From Limnanthes douglasii subsp. nivea (lineage: Eukaryota > Streptophyta > Magnoliopsida > Brassicales > Limnanthaceae), in contig JAUPFV010000001.1 of assembly GCA_036936605.1 (NCBI GenBank), forward strand, positions 169,098,643-169,162,642: a DNA stretch of 64,000 nucleotides, in the 5' to 3' direction. Both the position numbers and the translations under genes were made by a program. Shown piece after piece: positions 33,260 to 44,245 of the stretch. A model generated the notes under the pieces. The model was not told the DNA's origin. It worked only from the letters and a program-made list of their open reading frames with translations, and did not search any database. Positions within the stretch are counted from its first letter, which is position 1; every line of letters begins with the position of its first letter.

Positions 33260-34450
33260 ACTGTAAAACCTTAGATAAAACCACCTTTGTTAAATGATCT
33301 ACTATCATAGAGTTTTTGTCGATGCGCTCTATACTTATCATACTTGTCATATGGCGGCCGTGATGAGGAGAGGTGAGGCCTCATCACCTCAGGATGACGC
33401 GTGGCGATGCCATTAGCGTGGAACTGGTCGTGGCGGTCGTAATGAAGTGCTAAGCCTGATATTTGTTTTTAAACTAAAAAAATAAAAACCTAAAACTAAG
33501 TTTTGGAAAGATGAAGATTTTTTAAAGGAGTTGATTTAGGAACTGTTGAGGCTGATAAAGTAGACTACAATCTTGGGTCTAAGAATCCATTATTTTCAGC
33601 GGCTCGCACAAAATATCAGAGGATGGTTAGTGAAGACTCCGAAGAAGAAGATACTCTATTATGGGATATAAATGGAGAACATGGTGAAGATGATAGGTGT
33701 AAAGATACTGTCTCAGACGATAATGTCTTTTAGTCTATGTTTGTTATTTGACTCGGATGTTTTAAGAATTATGTAATTGGATGTTTTATAATTGAATCTT
33801 TTAGTCTATATATTTGTCATTTGACCCAAATGTTCTAAGAATTATGTAATTGGATGTTTAAGTTATTATTGTTAGTTTAAATGTCTAAATAGTACTATTT
33901 AAATTACAGTTATATGTTATAAAAATATTATTCAGGTAAGGGATGAACGCATGTCATGTGGCCATCACCTCACCGCTATCGATGTTTTAGCCCTCTAAGC
34001 CACGGACCACCGTACACCACTGACAACTATGATACTTATCTAACACATTTGAACTCTCTTTTTACAAGACATGAACTTTATGTATATGTGTTTGGATTTA
34101 AACGAGCTTATGTTGTTGTTAGAGTACTGCACCGTGGAACTGTTATTGCAATACAAACTCATGGGACCTTCAACCCTCTGTACGATACGAAACCTGGTGG
34201 AAAAATTATGTAGCCACAATGGTTGGTTCGATGCATCAAAGAATGTAAAAAATTTCGATGCTATGGTGGGAGATGCAAAAAGTGTTTGTTTTACACTATT
34301 CCAGGATAATGCACCTCCAACCTATAAGAATATGTTGTATGCTGTAATTTTTCGTGTGTCTATGCATCCACCAAAATTATAGTCAGAATACCGAATTATT
34401 TCCAGTTTATTCGACCTCTAATATGCCAACATGTTCCCATTTGTTCATTG
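33260..34450 (-). pseudogene. copia RNase H, interrupted by a hAT element
   Basis: On the - strand the region after the reverse transcriptase shows the copia RNase H pattern: YSDYNFGGCIDTRK, then LSWNSVKQT, then YCNNSS, then SKHIYIKF (about 34400-34045). The pattern resumes at about 33330-33265 with ERIDKNSMIVDHLTKV. The two parts are separated exactly by the hAT element at 33339-34031. Many residues and the acidic catalytic positions have decayed. Confidence 0.75.
33339..34031. mobile_element. 693-bp hAT element nested in the copia RNase H
   Basis: The target duplication ATACTTAT (33331-33338 and 34032-34039) is 8 bp and perfect, as hAT elements produce. The ends CATACTTGTCA and, inverted, CATAGTTGTCA match at 10 of 11 positions. 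Inside, a + strand frame at 33551-33733 encodes about 60 residues ending in an acidic tail (SEDSEEEDTLLWD); I cannot place it in a family. A roughly 90-bp duplication occupies about 33732-33865. No transposase domain is visible, so the element is probably non-autonomous. Confidence 0.82.
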
Positions 34451-36800
34451 CAGATACCAAAGTATATTTTTAACTACCTTGCAGTGATCCATGCTTGGGT
34501 TGCTAACGTATCTGCCAAACATATTTACAATAAAAGAAATGTCCGACCTAGTACAAATTTGAGAATACATTACACTCCCAACTATCAAAGCATAATGAAC
34601 CATTTTTATTGCCTTAATCTCAAGTTTTATCTTACAACATTGACCCACATTAAGTCTATCACCTTATTCTATATGGCTACTTAGAAGTTTTCAATCTACC
34701 AATCCGTAACGTTGTAACCCACGTTCAATGTATGCCTTTTATGGTAATGCAAGAATATCATGGGAGCGATCCCGATGTATTTGGATTTTAAACACAAAGT
34801 TGGTGTCACCGAGTTCCTTCACATCAACTTGTTTGATAGAAATATCTTTGTAGTGTGTAAAATTCCTTATTGGTTGAGGCAAAAAATATGTCATCCACAT
34901 AATATAATTCATATGAAATTACTCCGACTGAACTTGTAATACACACAATCTTCATCCGACTTCAAAGTGAAAAAAGACTATCACTTCAAAGAATTTATGG
35001 TACCATTGACGAGAGGCTTGTTTCGGCCCATAAATGTATTTCTTAAGCCTATAAACCAGATCATTTGAGTTGTTTACTATAAAGTGTTCCGGTTGAGTTA
35101 TATTATTTCATCAATATTACTATTGAGAAAATTGGTCTTAACATCTATCTGATGGACCTTAAGGTCAAAGTGTGCAACTAATTCTATGATTTTTTTAAAA
35201 GAATCTTTCGCCTATACAAGGTGTACTTTATGTCTTTCCACATTACCTAAGGAATTGTGTTTGGTTTTGTAAACCCACTTACAACCAATTTTATTTTTCC
35301 CTTCAGATTGTGGGACAAGATCTCATAATGTATTGTCATGTATCGATTTATACCCTTCCCCCCATAGTGTTGATCCACTTCCGAGAGTCAGAGCTTGTCA
35401 TGACTTGTTTGTAGGATAATGGACCATCTAAAGTTTGAACATACGAATCAGCATGTTCCTGAAGATATACTATAAATTCTGGACATATAATACTCTTTCT
35501 TTCTTTTATGGACATTCTTAAGAGTACTATTTTATCTTGTTGCACTTTTTGAAGAGGTAGAGTTTGATCATCATGAACGATGTCTTTTTGATATTCTTTT
35601 GAAAGATTACCTTCCTCTTGTTCAATCGGAACCAAATCAATATCCTAGTTAGAACCCTAAAGTGGAACATTAGTGTTAATCGGATGATTACCTTATTCTA
35701 ACATGACCGAAATAATTGGCATTAAGGCCCAATCTTCTGATACCTGCATATCATTGTTAAAAGTTTCATGTATCTCTAAATATTTTTTCTCAAAATCAAC
35801 ATATGTTCCTTTATTCTTCCATCCAAATTCAACACCCTCGAGAAACGTTTTCATTCCCATTTCAAATATAGGACTAGTGAGATAATCATAAAACTTAAAC
35901 CCTCAAGAGTGTTTGGAATAACCTATAGATAAGTAGCTGACTATTTTTGGATCCATTTTCTTTTCCTGAGATTTGTAAGGTATTTCCACAACTCGACAAC
36001 CCGACACACGCAAATGATTTAAATTGGGTCTACGTTTATTCCAAAGCTCATATGGGGTCATGGAAATAACCTTAGTTGGTATTCAATTGAGTATTTAAGC
36101 GGCACATTTGATGACTTCCCCTCAGAGAGATAGTGGTAGAGATGAGTGACTTGTGTATTAAAGGATTATGCCACGCTTCTTTAGGTATTTATCAAAGGGT
36201 CTTTGATGTTTTTCACCCTATTCGTCATCTTGGTTAGATCTAATGGTATTAGTTCTCTTACCGGGTTGTTTTTCAATTTTGGTCCTAAAATATTTGAACT
36301 TGTCAAGGGCCTCAGACTTTTCACGAAAGAGAATGAAGAATATGATATAAGTGAACTCATCGATGAATCAAATATAAGACTACCATCGCTCTATATTCCC
36401 CCACCCTTTTGGTTTGGGTTTATTTCTTTTTTGATACACTCAATGCATGTATCGATATCAGAGTAACTGAGTGGACCTTATAAACCTTCCGCTACAAGAT
36501 TATCCACTCTAACTTTAAATATGTGACGTAATTTCTTATGTAACTTTTTAGAGAATCTTTCAGACTTAATGATTTAATTCATTATATGTTGTGCAGTGGC
36601 GATTATCAATAGTATATAATAAATAAAAATTATCATATTTTATCAAACTTCCAGTCCCAATAAGCATATTATTTAAAAAAAACGTGAAAAAATTATTTCC
36701 CATTACACATGAATAACAGTGCAAGTCCAAAACTGGAAATGAAACTAAGAGTATTCGAAACCTTGGAACATACATTACATTCACAAATCATAAAACATGT
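34445..36800 (-). pseudogene. pol: copia integrase and reverse transcriptase remnants
   Basis: Reading leftward on the - strand: the pre-integrase region at 36784-36566 (MYVPRFRILLVS, IGTGSLIK), a decayed integrase to about 35900, and the linker and start of reverse transcriptase at 35635-35348 (LSYKQVMTSSDSRKWI). The reverse transcriptase core follows at about 35060-34700 (YRLKKYIYGPKQASRQWYHK). The RT/RNase H junction is at 34648-34445 (YALIVGSVMYSQICTRSDIS). Numerous stops and frameshifts are present and the YVDD box cannot be found intact. Confidence 0.8.
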
Positions 36801-36969
36801 TTATTATAAAGTTTTAAATGTAAATCGCATATAGCTAAAATATGATAAGAGCTTCCACTTGTAGTGAAAATGGGTATTTCATCCTCACTTATGAGCTCAT
36901 TGACGTACCCTGTAAAAAATACTGAAATAATTTGTTACAGCCGAATCAACTCACCAAGTATTACTTTTG

Positions 36970-37490
36970 ATATAAAGATTACTTTCTGAAACAACCAAAG
37001 ATGTGAGAGTACATTTTCCTAATATGTAAGTCTGACGTTTTACACAATCCTTTTTCTCCTTTTTCTTTGCAGAAAAAGCATTGACCAATTGTTGATTCGT
37101 CATGGTTTTTATTATTTAGCGAACTTTGACCTGGTCATTTTCCATCCTTCCACTTAGGCCCCACATCTTTTAAATATGTTGTCACATGAACATCAGGCGC
37201 TGCCATTTGAAGTATTTTCTTTCTCCTGTGCAGCGTGGAAAATAAACTCACCGGTATCCTAATTTCTTGCATGCAGTTGTAGATGGACTGGAAATAATTA
37301 AACCGTTCCGGGAACGACTGAAATGTAAACCTTACCCACACATTTCTTAGGAAATTCTACCCCGATTGTCTTTAACTTTTGGCCAATGGTAGACATTCCA
37401 ATAATGATCTCACGGATTTTACTTCTGCCAGTGTGCTTTTTGGTAGATAGCTCATTTATAAGACATTGCATCTCTACCATTTAGTTTTTA
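36970..37490 (-). pseudogene. gag: copia gag remnant
   Basis: The - strand frames 37480-37298 and 37341-37135 overlap in different phases and together resemble copia gag (KKHTGRSKIREIIIGM, FPERFNYFQSIYNCM). A zinc-knuckle-like CFFCKEKGEKGLCK pattern is readable near 37080-37040. The frame is broken at least once. Confidence 0.7.
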
Positions 37491-37979
37491 GCAAAGGCTT
37501 TCTCGACCTTCGTGAGAAAAATCGTGGCAATGGTAACATTCTGTAAGATAGCTCCACAAAGTGATACAAGTGTGCCCTATAACATTAGACCCATGTATAA
37601 ATTATATATTTCTCATGTTCCTTAGTTTCCACCAATTTATTTTGCGGACTAGGATCAGAGAATTTGGATGGGTTAGTGCATAGTCATAATCATGCACAGA
37701 TAAAAATAGTAGCGTGTCCTCTTTCCATTGAGTAAAATCTGAACAATCTCATATGGTTGGATGATTCCTAAATAGATTGTAAGCAATGTTCTCTAGAAAA
37801 AAACATTAATAAACAAACAACATATAGCACATTTGGAATCTTGAGATATATACTAACAACATGCAAGAACATGACATATAACATGTAAAACATAATATAC
37901 TGTATAATAGATACAAGAGAAAAAATCATACTAGCATGCATTTGATGAGTTTGAGAGAAAATACCACGATAATTAATTG

Positions 37980-38195
37980 AATATCCTAAGTACCAGTGAG
38001 ACCTTCTAGAGGGCTGATGTCACTTACTTAAATTAAAATAACCCTAATTTAATTTTCCTAAGTACCAATGAAACCTTCTGGAGGTCCGATTTCTCTTACT
38101 TAAAATTAAAAAATTACAGTGATAAATTTAATTACCCTAAGTATTAATGAAACCTTCTGGAGGGTCGATTTCATCTACTTAGAATTAAATCTAGG
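37980..38195. repeat. Three tandem units of about 65-75 bp
   Basis: Each unit carries CCTAAGTACCAATGAAACC or a close variant, then TTCTGGAGG, then TTTC and an ACTTA-AATTAA block. They differ by several substitutions and short indels. Confidence 0.75.
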
Positions 38196-38215
38196 ACCAT
38201 ACTAAAAAAATGAAG

Positions 38216-39714
38216 ACATTTTGTTGGATCTTACGCCGCTGCATCTCATACCGTTTTTTTAGATGTCGCACCAAGTTTTAGATAATTTTACCATTTTCAG
38301 ATAACAAGGTATAAAAGAAGATTGTTAGATCTCTCACAAACGTTTTGTCTTTTCTCTCTCTAAACGTCTCTAAACCTCTCAAGTAACCGAAAATCAAAAC
38401 ACTTTATTTTTTGAATCCGACATCACAAAAACATCAAAGTATGCCATACGAGCTTAGTAGTGTAATTTTTATTCGATTTTATTATATATTTTTGCAGACA
38501 TTAGATTTAAGTTTCTATTTAAAAATAATAATTTTTAAATAGTTTAAATTGTTGTTTTGTTGATTTGATATGTTTTTATTGTTTGTGAATAAAAAATATT
38601 ATTTTTTACATGCAGTTTGTCCTAATTGATACATAAATTAAAATTTTAAAATTATTGAATTTTAAAATTTCTGGATTAGTGTTGATCGACCAAACCCGAT
38701 AGTTTTGAGCATGCCGGACGATGAAATCGAGTGTCTGGCGAATTACTAATACTATACCGAGAGGCATATATTATATCAAATTCATCCTTACATTTGTAAT
38801 GGACGTTAATTTAATATAATCAAGTGTCGCGTGGGCATATATTACATAAAATTCAACCTTACATTTATAGCGGGCATTAATTTAATATAATCAGGTTGTG
38901 CCACGTGGGCAGATATTATATCAAATTCAAGTGTAATGAGCTACTGGCCACTTTTGACCAAAGCAAAATGAATGAATATTAGGAACCACTCTCATCCAAT
39001 CTCCAAATATCAATTTAAGTACGTTAAGATCTATTCATTTTCAAAACACAAAGTCAACTTTAGGTTGACTATAGCGAGTTGGTAAAGTAAAACTGGTTTG
39101 TAACCAGATGTGTTGAGTTTTTTTATAAAAGTTTTATTGGTTCAGCATGTCATTTTGTATGGTTTACTTTTTGATATTGGTTTGCATGCTATTGTTAGAT
39201 TGAAGGTTTATTCTATGCGCATTTGTTGAGTAGCGGCTGAGGGTTTTTTGCGGAAAAAAATAAAGTCAACCATAATTAACATATAACCTGAACCCTATTG
39301 ATGTTATTAATTTACCGTGAACCGTGTGACATGGTAAATGTTCATCGTATGTTTTGTGCGATTATTGATAAAACATACACAAAAATATAAAGAGTTATTT
39401 CCGTCGGTTACAAATGCTCAACGTCTCTAAAGTCTCTAAAAAAGCAACTCAGTTCTTCGTCTTCCATGTTATTTTGATATTTGTTAGGTTTGTGGTAAGA
39501 AATTAGTGTTTAAGGTAAGATTTAGTTATGTGTTTTAGTGTTGTGGTAAAAATGTTAGTGGTAAAATGTTAGATTTCTGTTAGGGTTTTAGATTAAGTTA
39601 TTTTTTGTGACAACGACAATTGCGTAAATACTTCGTACAGAAAGGTTAGTTTTGAGTTTTCAAATTTTAGTTTGTAAAAAAAAAGGATGTAGGGTGAGAG
39701 ATCCAACAAAATGT
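38216..39714. mobile_element. 1.5-kb element with perfect 16-bp inverted ends
   Basis: The left end ACATTTTGTTGGATCT and the reverse complement of the right end are identical over 16 bp, and weaker similarity continues inward. There is no reading frame of note. It contains the tandem repeat at 38757-38935. I could not find a target duplication, so the superfamily is unknown; a MULE-like or other MITE-type element would fit. Confidence 0.6.
38757..38935. repeat. About 2.4 tandem units of roughly 72 bp
   Basis: Units begin GGCATATATTA, continue through AAATTCA-CCTTACATTT and GGGCATTAATTTAATATAATC, and end near CACGTG. The third copy is partial. Confidence 0.75.
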
Positions 39715-41052
39715 GTTTAATTTCTAGTCTAACCCTTAAATCTACCACATAGGTTATTTTTAGTAATTTTCTCCGATCTATGATGAATCTAAACCCAAAC
39801 GTTAACCTTCTCGAGGACTGATAATATATGAATTTAAATTAATTCCAAAACCATTTGAACCCTATGATCCTCGATGTTATTAATTTAATCTTTTAGAGAA
39901 CCAATTAAATTAACTCCAAAGTTCACATGATTATTGAATCTTAAGTCATGCATATCCATTTTACATTTAAGCATATAACATTTATTTCACAATTTATACA
40001 TACATTACGAATAGCATGCACAAAGACATAAATTTGTGATATAATAATTAAAAAATATTTAAATTAATTGAAACAAATCCAAAAAATATATATTTAAATT
40101 AATTGAAAAAAATCCAAAAAATAAGTTTAGCTTGCTGATTTTTTTTTGTGAATAGTATTTTGATGAATAATGTTTTCAACAAATAATATTTCAAAAAATA
40201 CTTTTCACTTTCGAAAAATACTATTTGTCTTCCAAAACCACTGTTCACATTATTTTTTCCGATATATATTATTTCGATGAATATTGTTCTCGATGTAACA
40301 TTATTCACCTTTTGGAAGACACTATTTATAATACTGCTCATCTTCCAACAAACATTTTTCACATCACTTATGTTTCAATGAACAATGTTTTCGATAAATA
40401 ATATTTCTAATGACCGATAGGTGAATCTTGGAGTTAATTTAATCAGAAGTACTCTTCACAATACTGTTCATCTTCAAAAAATACATTATTCACAACACTT
40501 ATGTTGTTGTCACTAGACGATCCGTCTAGTCAGCAACACACATACTGCTCTCATCGTGGCAATAGTGGGTTGCGAATTACCTTACAAGTTGCGGTGTTCA
40601 TTGACAACTTTAACAGTTCGCTGGGCATGGTGAACAACGTTGGACAAACTTCGATCATCGTTAACATAATGGGTTAAGCCGTCACTGACTCGTTCTCCCA
40701 ATAGTTTCAATTGATTCGTTAAATTAGGTTTATTTCGATGTTAATTTCGGGATAAAAAATTCCAGACATAAAAAAACCCTTAAATTTAATCGAAAAAATT
40801 CTAAACTATTAAACAACCAATTTATTCATAATAAATATGTAAGAACACATAAACATGTTATTTTTCAATACAAATAAATCACTAAACATGTTTTTCAAAC
40901 AATTTCGTAAACCCATACCCTGAAGAGTCAATTAAACACATAATTCAATTTGGCATGAATTTTGTTCAGAAAAAAAAAACATATATGATTCATCAATCAA
41001 ATAATCAATTTTTCTACTAAATCATAAAAATTCTTTATTAGTTCTGATACCA

Positions 41053-41590
41053 ATTGATGAATCGCTCATCAAACTGCGGAAATATACTAAAGTCCTTAAA
41101 ATAAATCGAAAAGAGCACTTGCAAACTTGCTTATTTCTTCTCTCCATCGTATATCTACGTGCTTGTCAATTGATCTCGAGTTGCTGCAACTGAGAACGTG
41201 CAAGACCAGGATTAAGATATGCCAATAAAAAAGACAACAACTGTTTTGAGTGTTTGAGTTTTGGTTGAAGAAATGATAAACCCTAATCATTCTTTTATAT
41301 AGGCTACAACTTGAAATCTTAACTTATAAGCCCATAGCCTTTTACCGTCTTGTGATCATAGACTACGACCCGATAAATCGATTTACTCTATGAATTAACG
41401 ATGTCCAAATTCAATCCGATTATCACACTTGATTCATGACGTTTTTTCATCCATAAATTTAATTCAATTAATTACATAATTTAATCAACTCGATTATTTT
41501 TATTATGTAATTATTTTAATATTATATAATATAATATTATATTATATGTAATATGGATTCATAAATATGTTAAATAAATATATTCCAATA
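41053..41590 (-). repeat. Right (5') LTR of the old copia element
   Basis: Starts TGATGAATCG just after the - strand primer-binding sequence and ends near TATTCCAA. It is diverged from the left LTR but alignable through most of its length. Confidence 0.65.
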
Positions 41591-44245
41591 TATACAAAAT
41601 GCAAACTTATACAAACTTTGCAGCCGGTTTTCGGTACAAATGCATCTGGCATCAATAATATGCAGTATGATTTGTCCGGTAGAAATTTTTATTCTTCTTA
41701 ACATGAACCATACATTTGCTAATGGAAAGAATAGACATTTTCTACTTATGTGTACTTCGAGAACGGAGATGCCAATGCAGAACCAATAGTAAGTCCTAAC
41801 ACAATTCTGGTTTCGTTGCGGTGGTTATAAAGATTTCACGAAAGAAAAAGCCTATGCACTTTAAAAAGAACTCATGGTTTAATCATGGTTCATAATATTT
41901 TTATTATTATTATTATGTAAAAAATTTAAAATAGCTTTTTAGTAAATTTGTGGGAAGTAGTTATCGGAATTTCTACGCTTTCATTACGAAGGTTTCAAAT
42001 AATTAGCACAAAATTACAAGTAGCACTGTAAACAACATAAATTTTAGGTGTCAAAAAGGTTGTTTTCGGCTAAAATTATTACTATTTTTTTTTTCAAAAA
42101 AGAGGTTAAATTGCAAAGTAAAATTAAATTAATTATTTATAAAAAATGTTGTTTGGGAGAAAGTAGGGGTAAAAACAAAATAAAATTTTGAGCGGTGGAT
42201 TTTAAAATAAAATAGTTAGAAATAATAAAAATACATCAAATCTAATAATAGCTAGAAAATAAAAATGAATGGATAGTTTATTTATGATTGTTTTTCGTTG
42301 ATTATCAAGTTTAATAGAAGATAAAATATTTTTAAAATATTGAAGATATTTTTGTATGATATTATTTTAACTAACAAATTTTATTTGAATTATTGGAGTT
42401 TGGTATTTTTGACCATATTTTGAGAATATTTTCTCCATCCTAAGATACAAATCATATCCAAGATTTAATATTATTTATTGATTTTTACCAATTGGACTGG
42501 TTACTTTTTCATTTATTACAAAAAACGAGAAACAATTATAAAATCTCTTAATACTCGTGCATAACCTTAAAACGACATGTATAATAGGAAGAAAGGAGTA
42601 ATTGTTTAAATTATGGTTGGAGATATATAGACCAAATTATTTACAACTTTATAAGAAGTCACCTAGTCTTTACGCGAGTACAAAAAAAAAGATTATATTT
42701 GATTGTTCATTCCAGTGCTTAACGTGACGTATGTCGAAGTCTATACTTCTGAATATATTAGTTGTCGAAGTTTTGTCTTCATTACTGAAGTTATTATCTT
42801 TACATATCAAAATAACTACGTCAGCAGTATTCGACTAGACTATTAAGAATTTTAAGATTTGTTTATTTCACTTTAAATTTACCAAAGACGTCTGAGACTT
42901 GGTTCATACTTAATTTATTCATGTCTTATTAAAAACCTTCGCCGATCGAAACCTCCCTTGAATAAAAAAAATCGAACGGAAAATAGTACAATAACAGTTA
43001 GTAGACTACTAGAGTATTATATATTCGTTTATTTACTTGATCACTTCTTCTTATTAATTTTAAAATTCTTCAATTCTTTGTTGAATATAGTTGAGTACCT
43101 CCGCCCTCCCCCTTAGTCCTTGGTGAAGGATGAAGAGAAGATTTACGAGATAAAATGAAGTTATAATGTTACTTCGAGAACTTTGGATCGCATAAGTTGT
43201 TGTCATTTTGCTTTCGAATGAGCTTTTGTTGGAGATAGTCAAGAACCTTCCTAGCTCTCGTTGAAGGATGAAGAAATACAAAAGAAACTAGTCTTTAATT
43301 TCAAAAGCTAGTATCCGAAGTTGTGAACATTTTTTTTGTCGAACTTTTACTCAAAATAATTGAGTAGCCAACTAGTTGTTGGTGAAGACTCAAGTAAGTG
43401 TTGAATAAATGAACATTGTTTCAATAATGTTATTGGAAATTTGAAATGGTCAAAACTATTTTCACTTTTTATCAATCTTGTTCGAGCTTTATGAATGCAA
43501 GTGAAATTAGGAACACATGATTTAGCTTGGAGATGTCTTGTATTGATTGGTATGTTTTGTCGTAAATTTATTGAAACTAGAGGGCTTTTTATTATTGAGC
43601 TAAAACGCAGGTAAGAAGCTAAACATTGCTGATACATGGATGAAAGTATTTTGTTTTAGGCTTCACATGCTTTCTCTTCACCTCTATTAATACCCCCCCC
43701 CCCAAGATATTTAAATCTCAGTTACTCATCCAGCAAATAGATCCAACCAACATAAGTTTTTATGAAATCAAAAGCTGACATGTTTGGCCTCTATGTATAA
43801 ATACCTTTCCATATTGTATGTTCTTTTATTTTTGCTTAATTTGCCTTTCTGATCCAGATTTTTTGGGTTTCTCTTTTAAAACTTTTATTTATCTTCTTAC
43901 ATTAGATTATAAAAATAAACCTAAGTATTCCTTTAGTATTTTATATAAATGAGTAAGAGGAATCAAGAAAATGGCTGCTCAAATAGCCAAAATAAAAGTG
44001 GTACTGCATCATTTAGTGCTCCATCTTTTAATAGCTCTAATTTTTTTTTATTTAGAATACGCACTAAATTCGCTAAATCGATAGGCTAAAAAGGTTAAAG
44101 TAAAAATATAGAAAGTTCTTAAAAATATTTAAATCAAGGACAATCAATATAAAAAATTCTATCGTCGTTCGGTTTTCTAATATTGGGGAAACTTTATTTA
44201 ATGTTAGTAAAGATGAGGTTGTATTCGTTACCTACTTTCTTGATA
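41591..44245. other. Intergenic DNA, no gene recognised
   Basis: AT-rich, with long stretches of no coding potential. Two - strand frames at 43060-43281 and 43347-43637 match nothing I know; GTTGAAGGATGAAGA-type words recur around them. A run of about 14 C lies at 43694-43707. Confidence 0.45.

Larger units (their letters stand above)
37560..41052 (-). other. Untranslated leader of the copia element, with insertions and repeats
   Basis: No gene in 3.5 kb. It lies between the primer-binding site at about 41040-41052 and gag. It contains the triple repeat at 37980-38195, the inverted-repeat element at 38216-39714, degenerate AATATT/TTCAC-type repeats at 40090-40500 and a palindrome near 40507-40536. 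The phrase AACCTTCTCGAGGACTG at about 39803 resembles the repeat units at 37980-38195, so the leader was probably continuous before the inserted element arrived. Confidence 0.5.
32235..41590 (-). mobile_element. Old Ty1/copia retrotransposon with nested insertions
   Basis: Related LTRs lie at about 32235-32706 and 41053-41590, with gag and pol remnants on the - strand between them in the order gag, protease, integrase, reverse transcriptase, RNase H. Next to the right LTR, the - strand carries TTGGTATCAGAACT, an initiator-Met-type primer site; next to the left LTR lies the - strand purine tract GTGGGGGATTA. The LTRs are strongly diverged and all reading frames are broken, so the insertion is old. 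A hAT element (33339-34031) and an inverted-repeat element (38216-39714) lie within it. Confidence 0.75.

Noticed and set aside
32923..33274. Open frames over the CA/TA microsatellite on both strands
   Set aside because: Their composition (His/Thr/Tyr or Cys/Val) is only the translation of the dinucleotide repeat.
34071..34382. 103-residue + strand frame
   Set aside because: The opposite strand carries recognisable copia RNase H, so this is its shadow.
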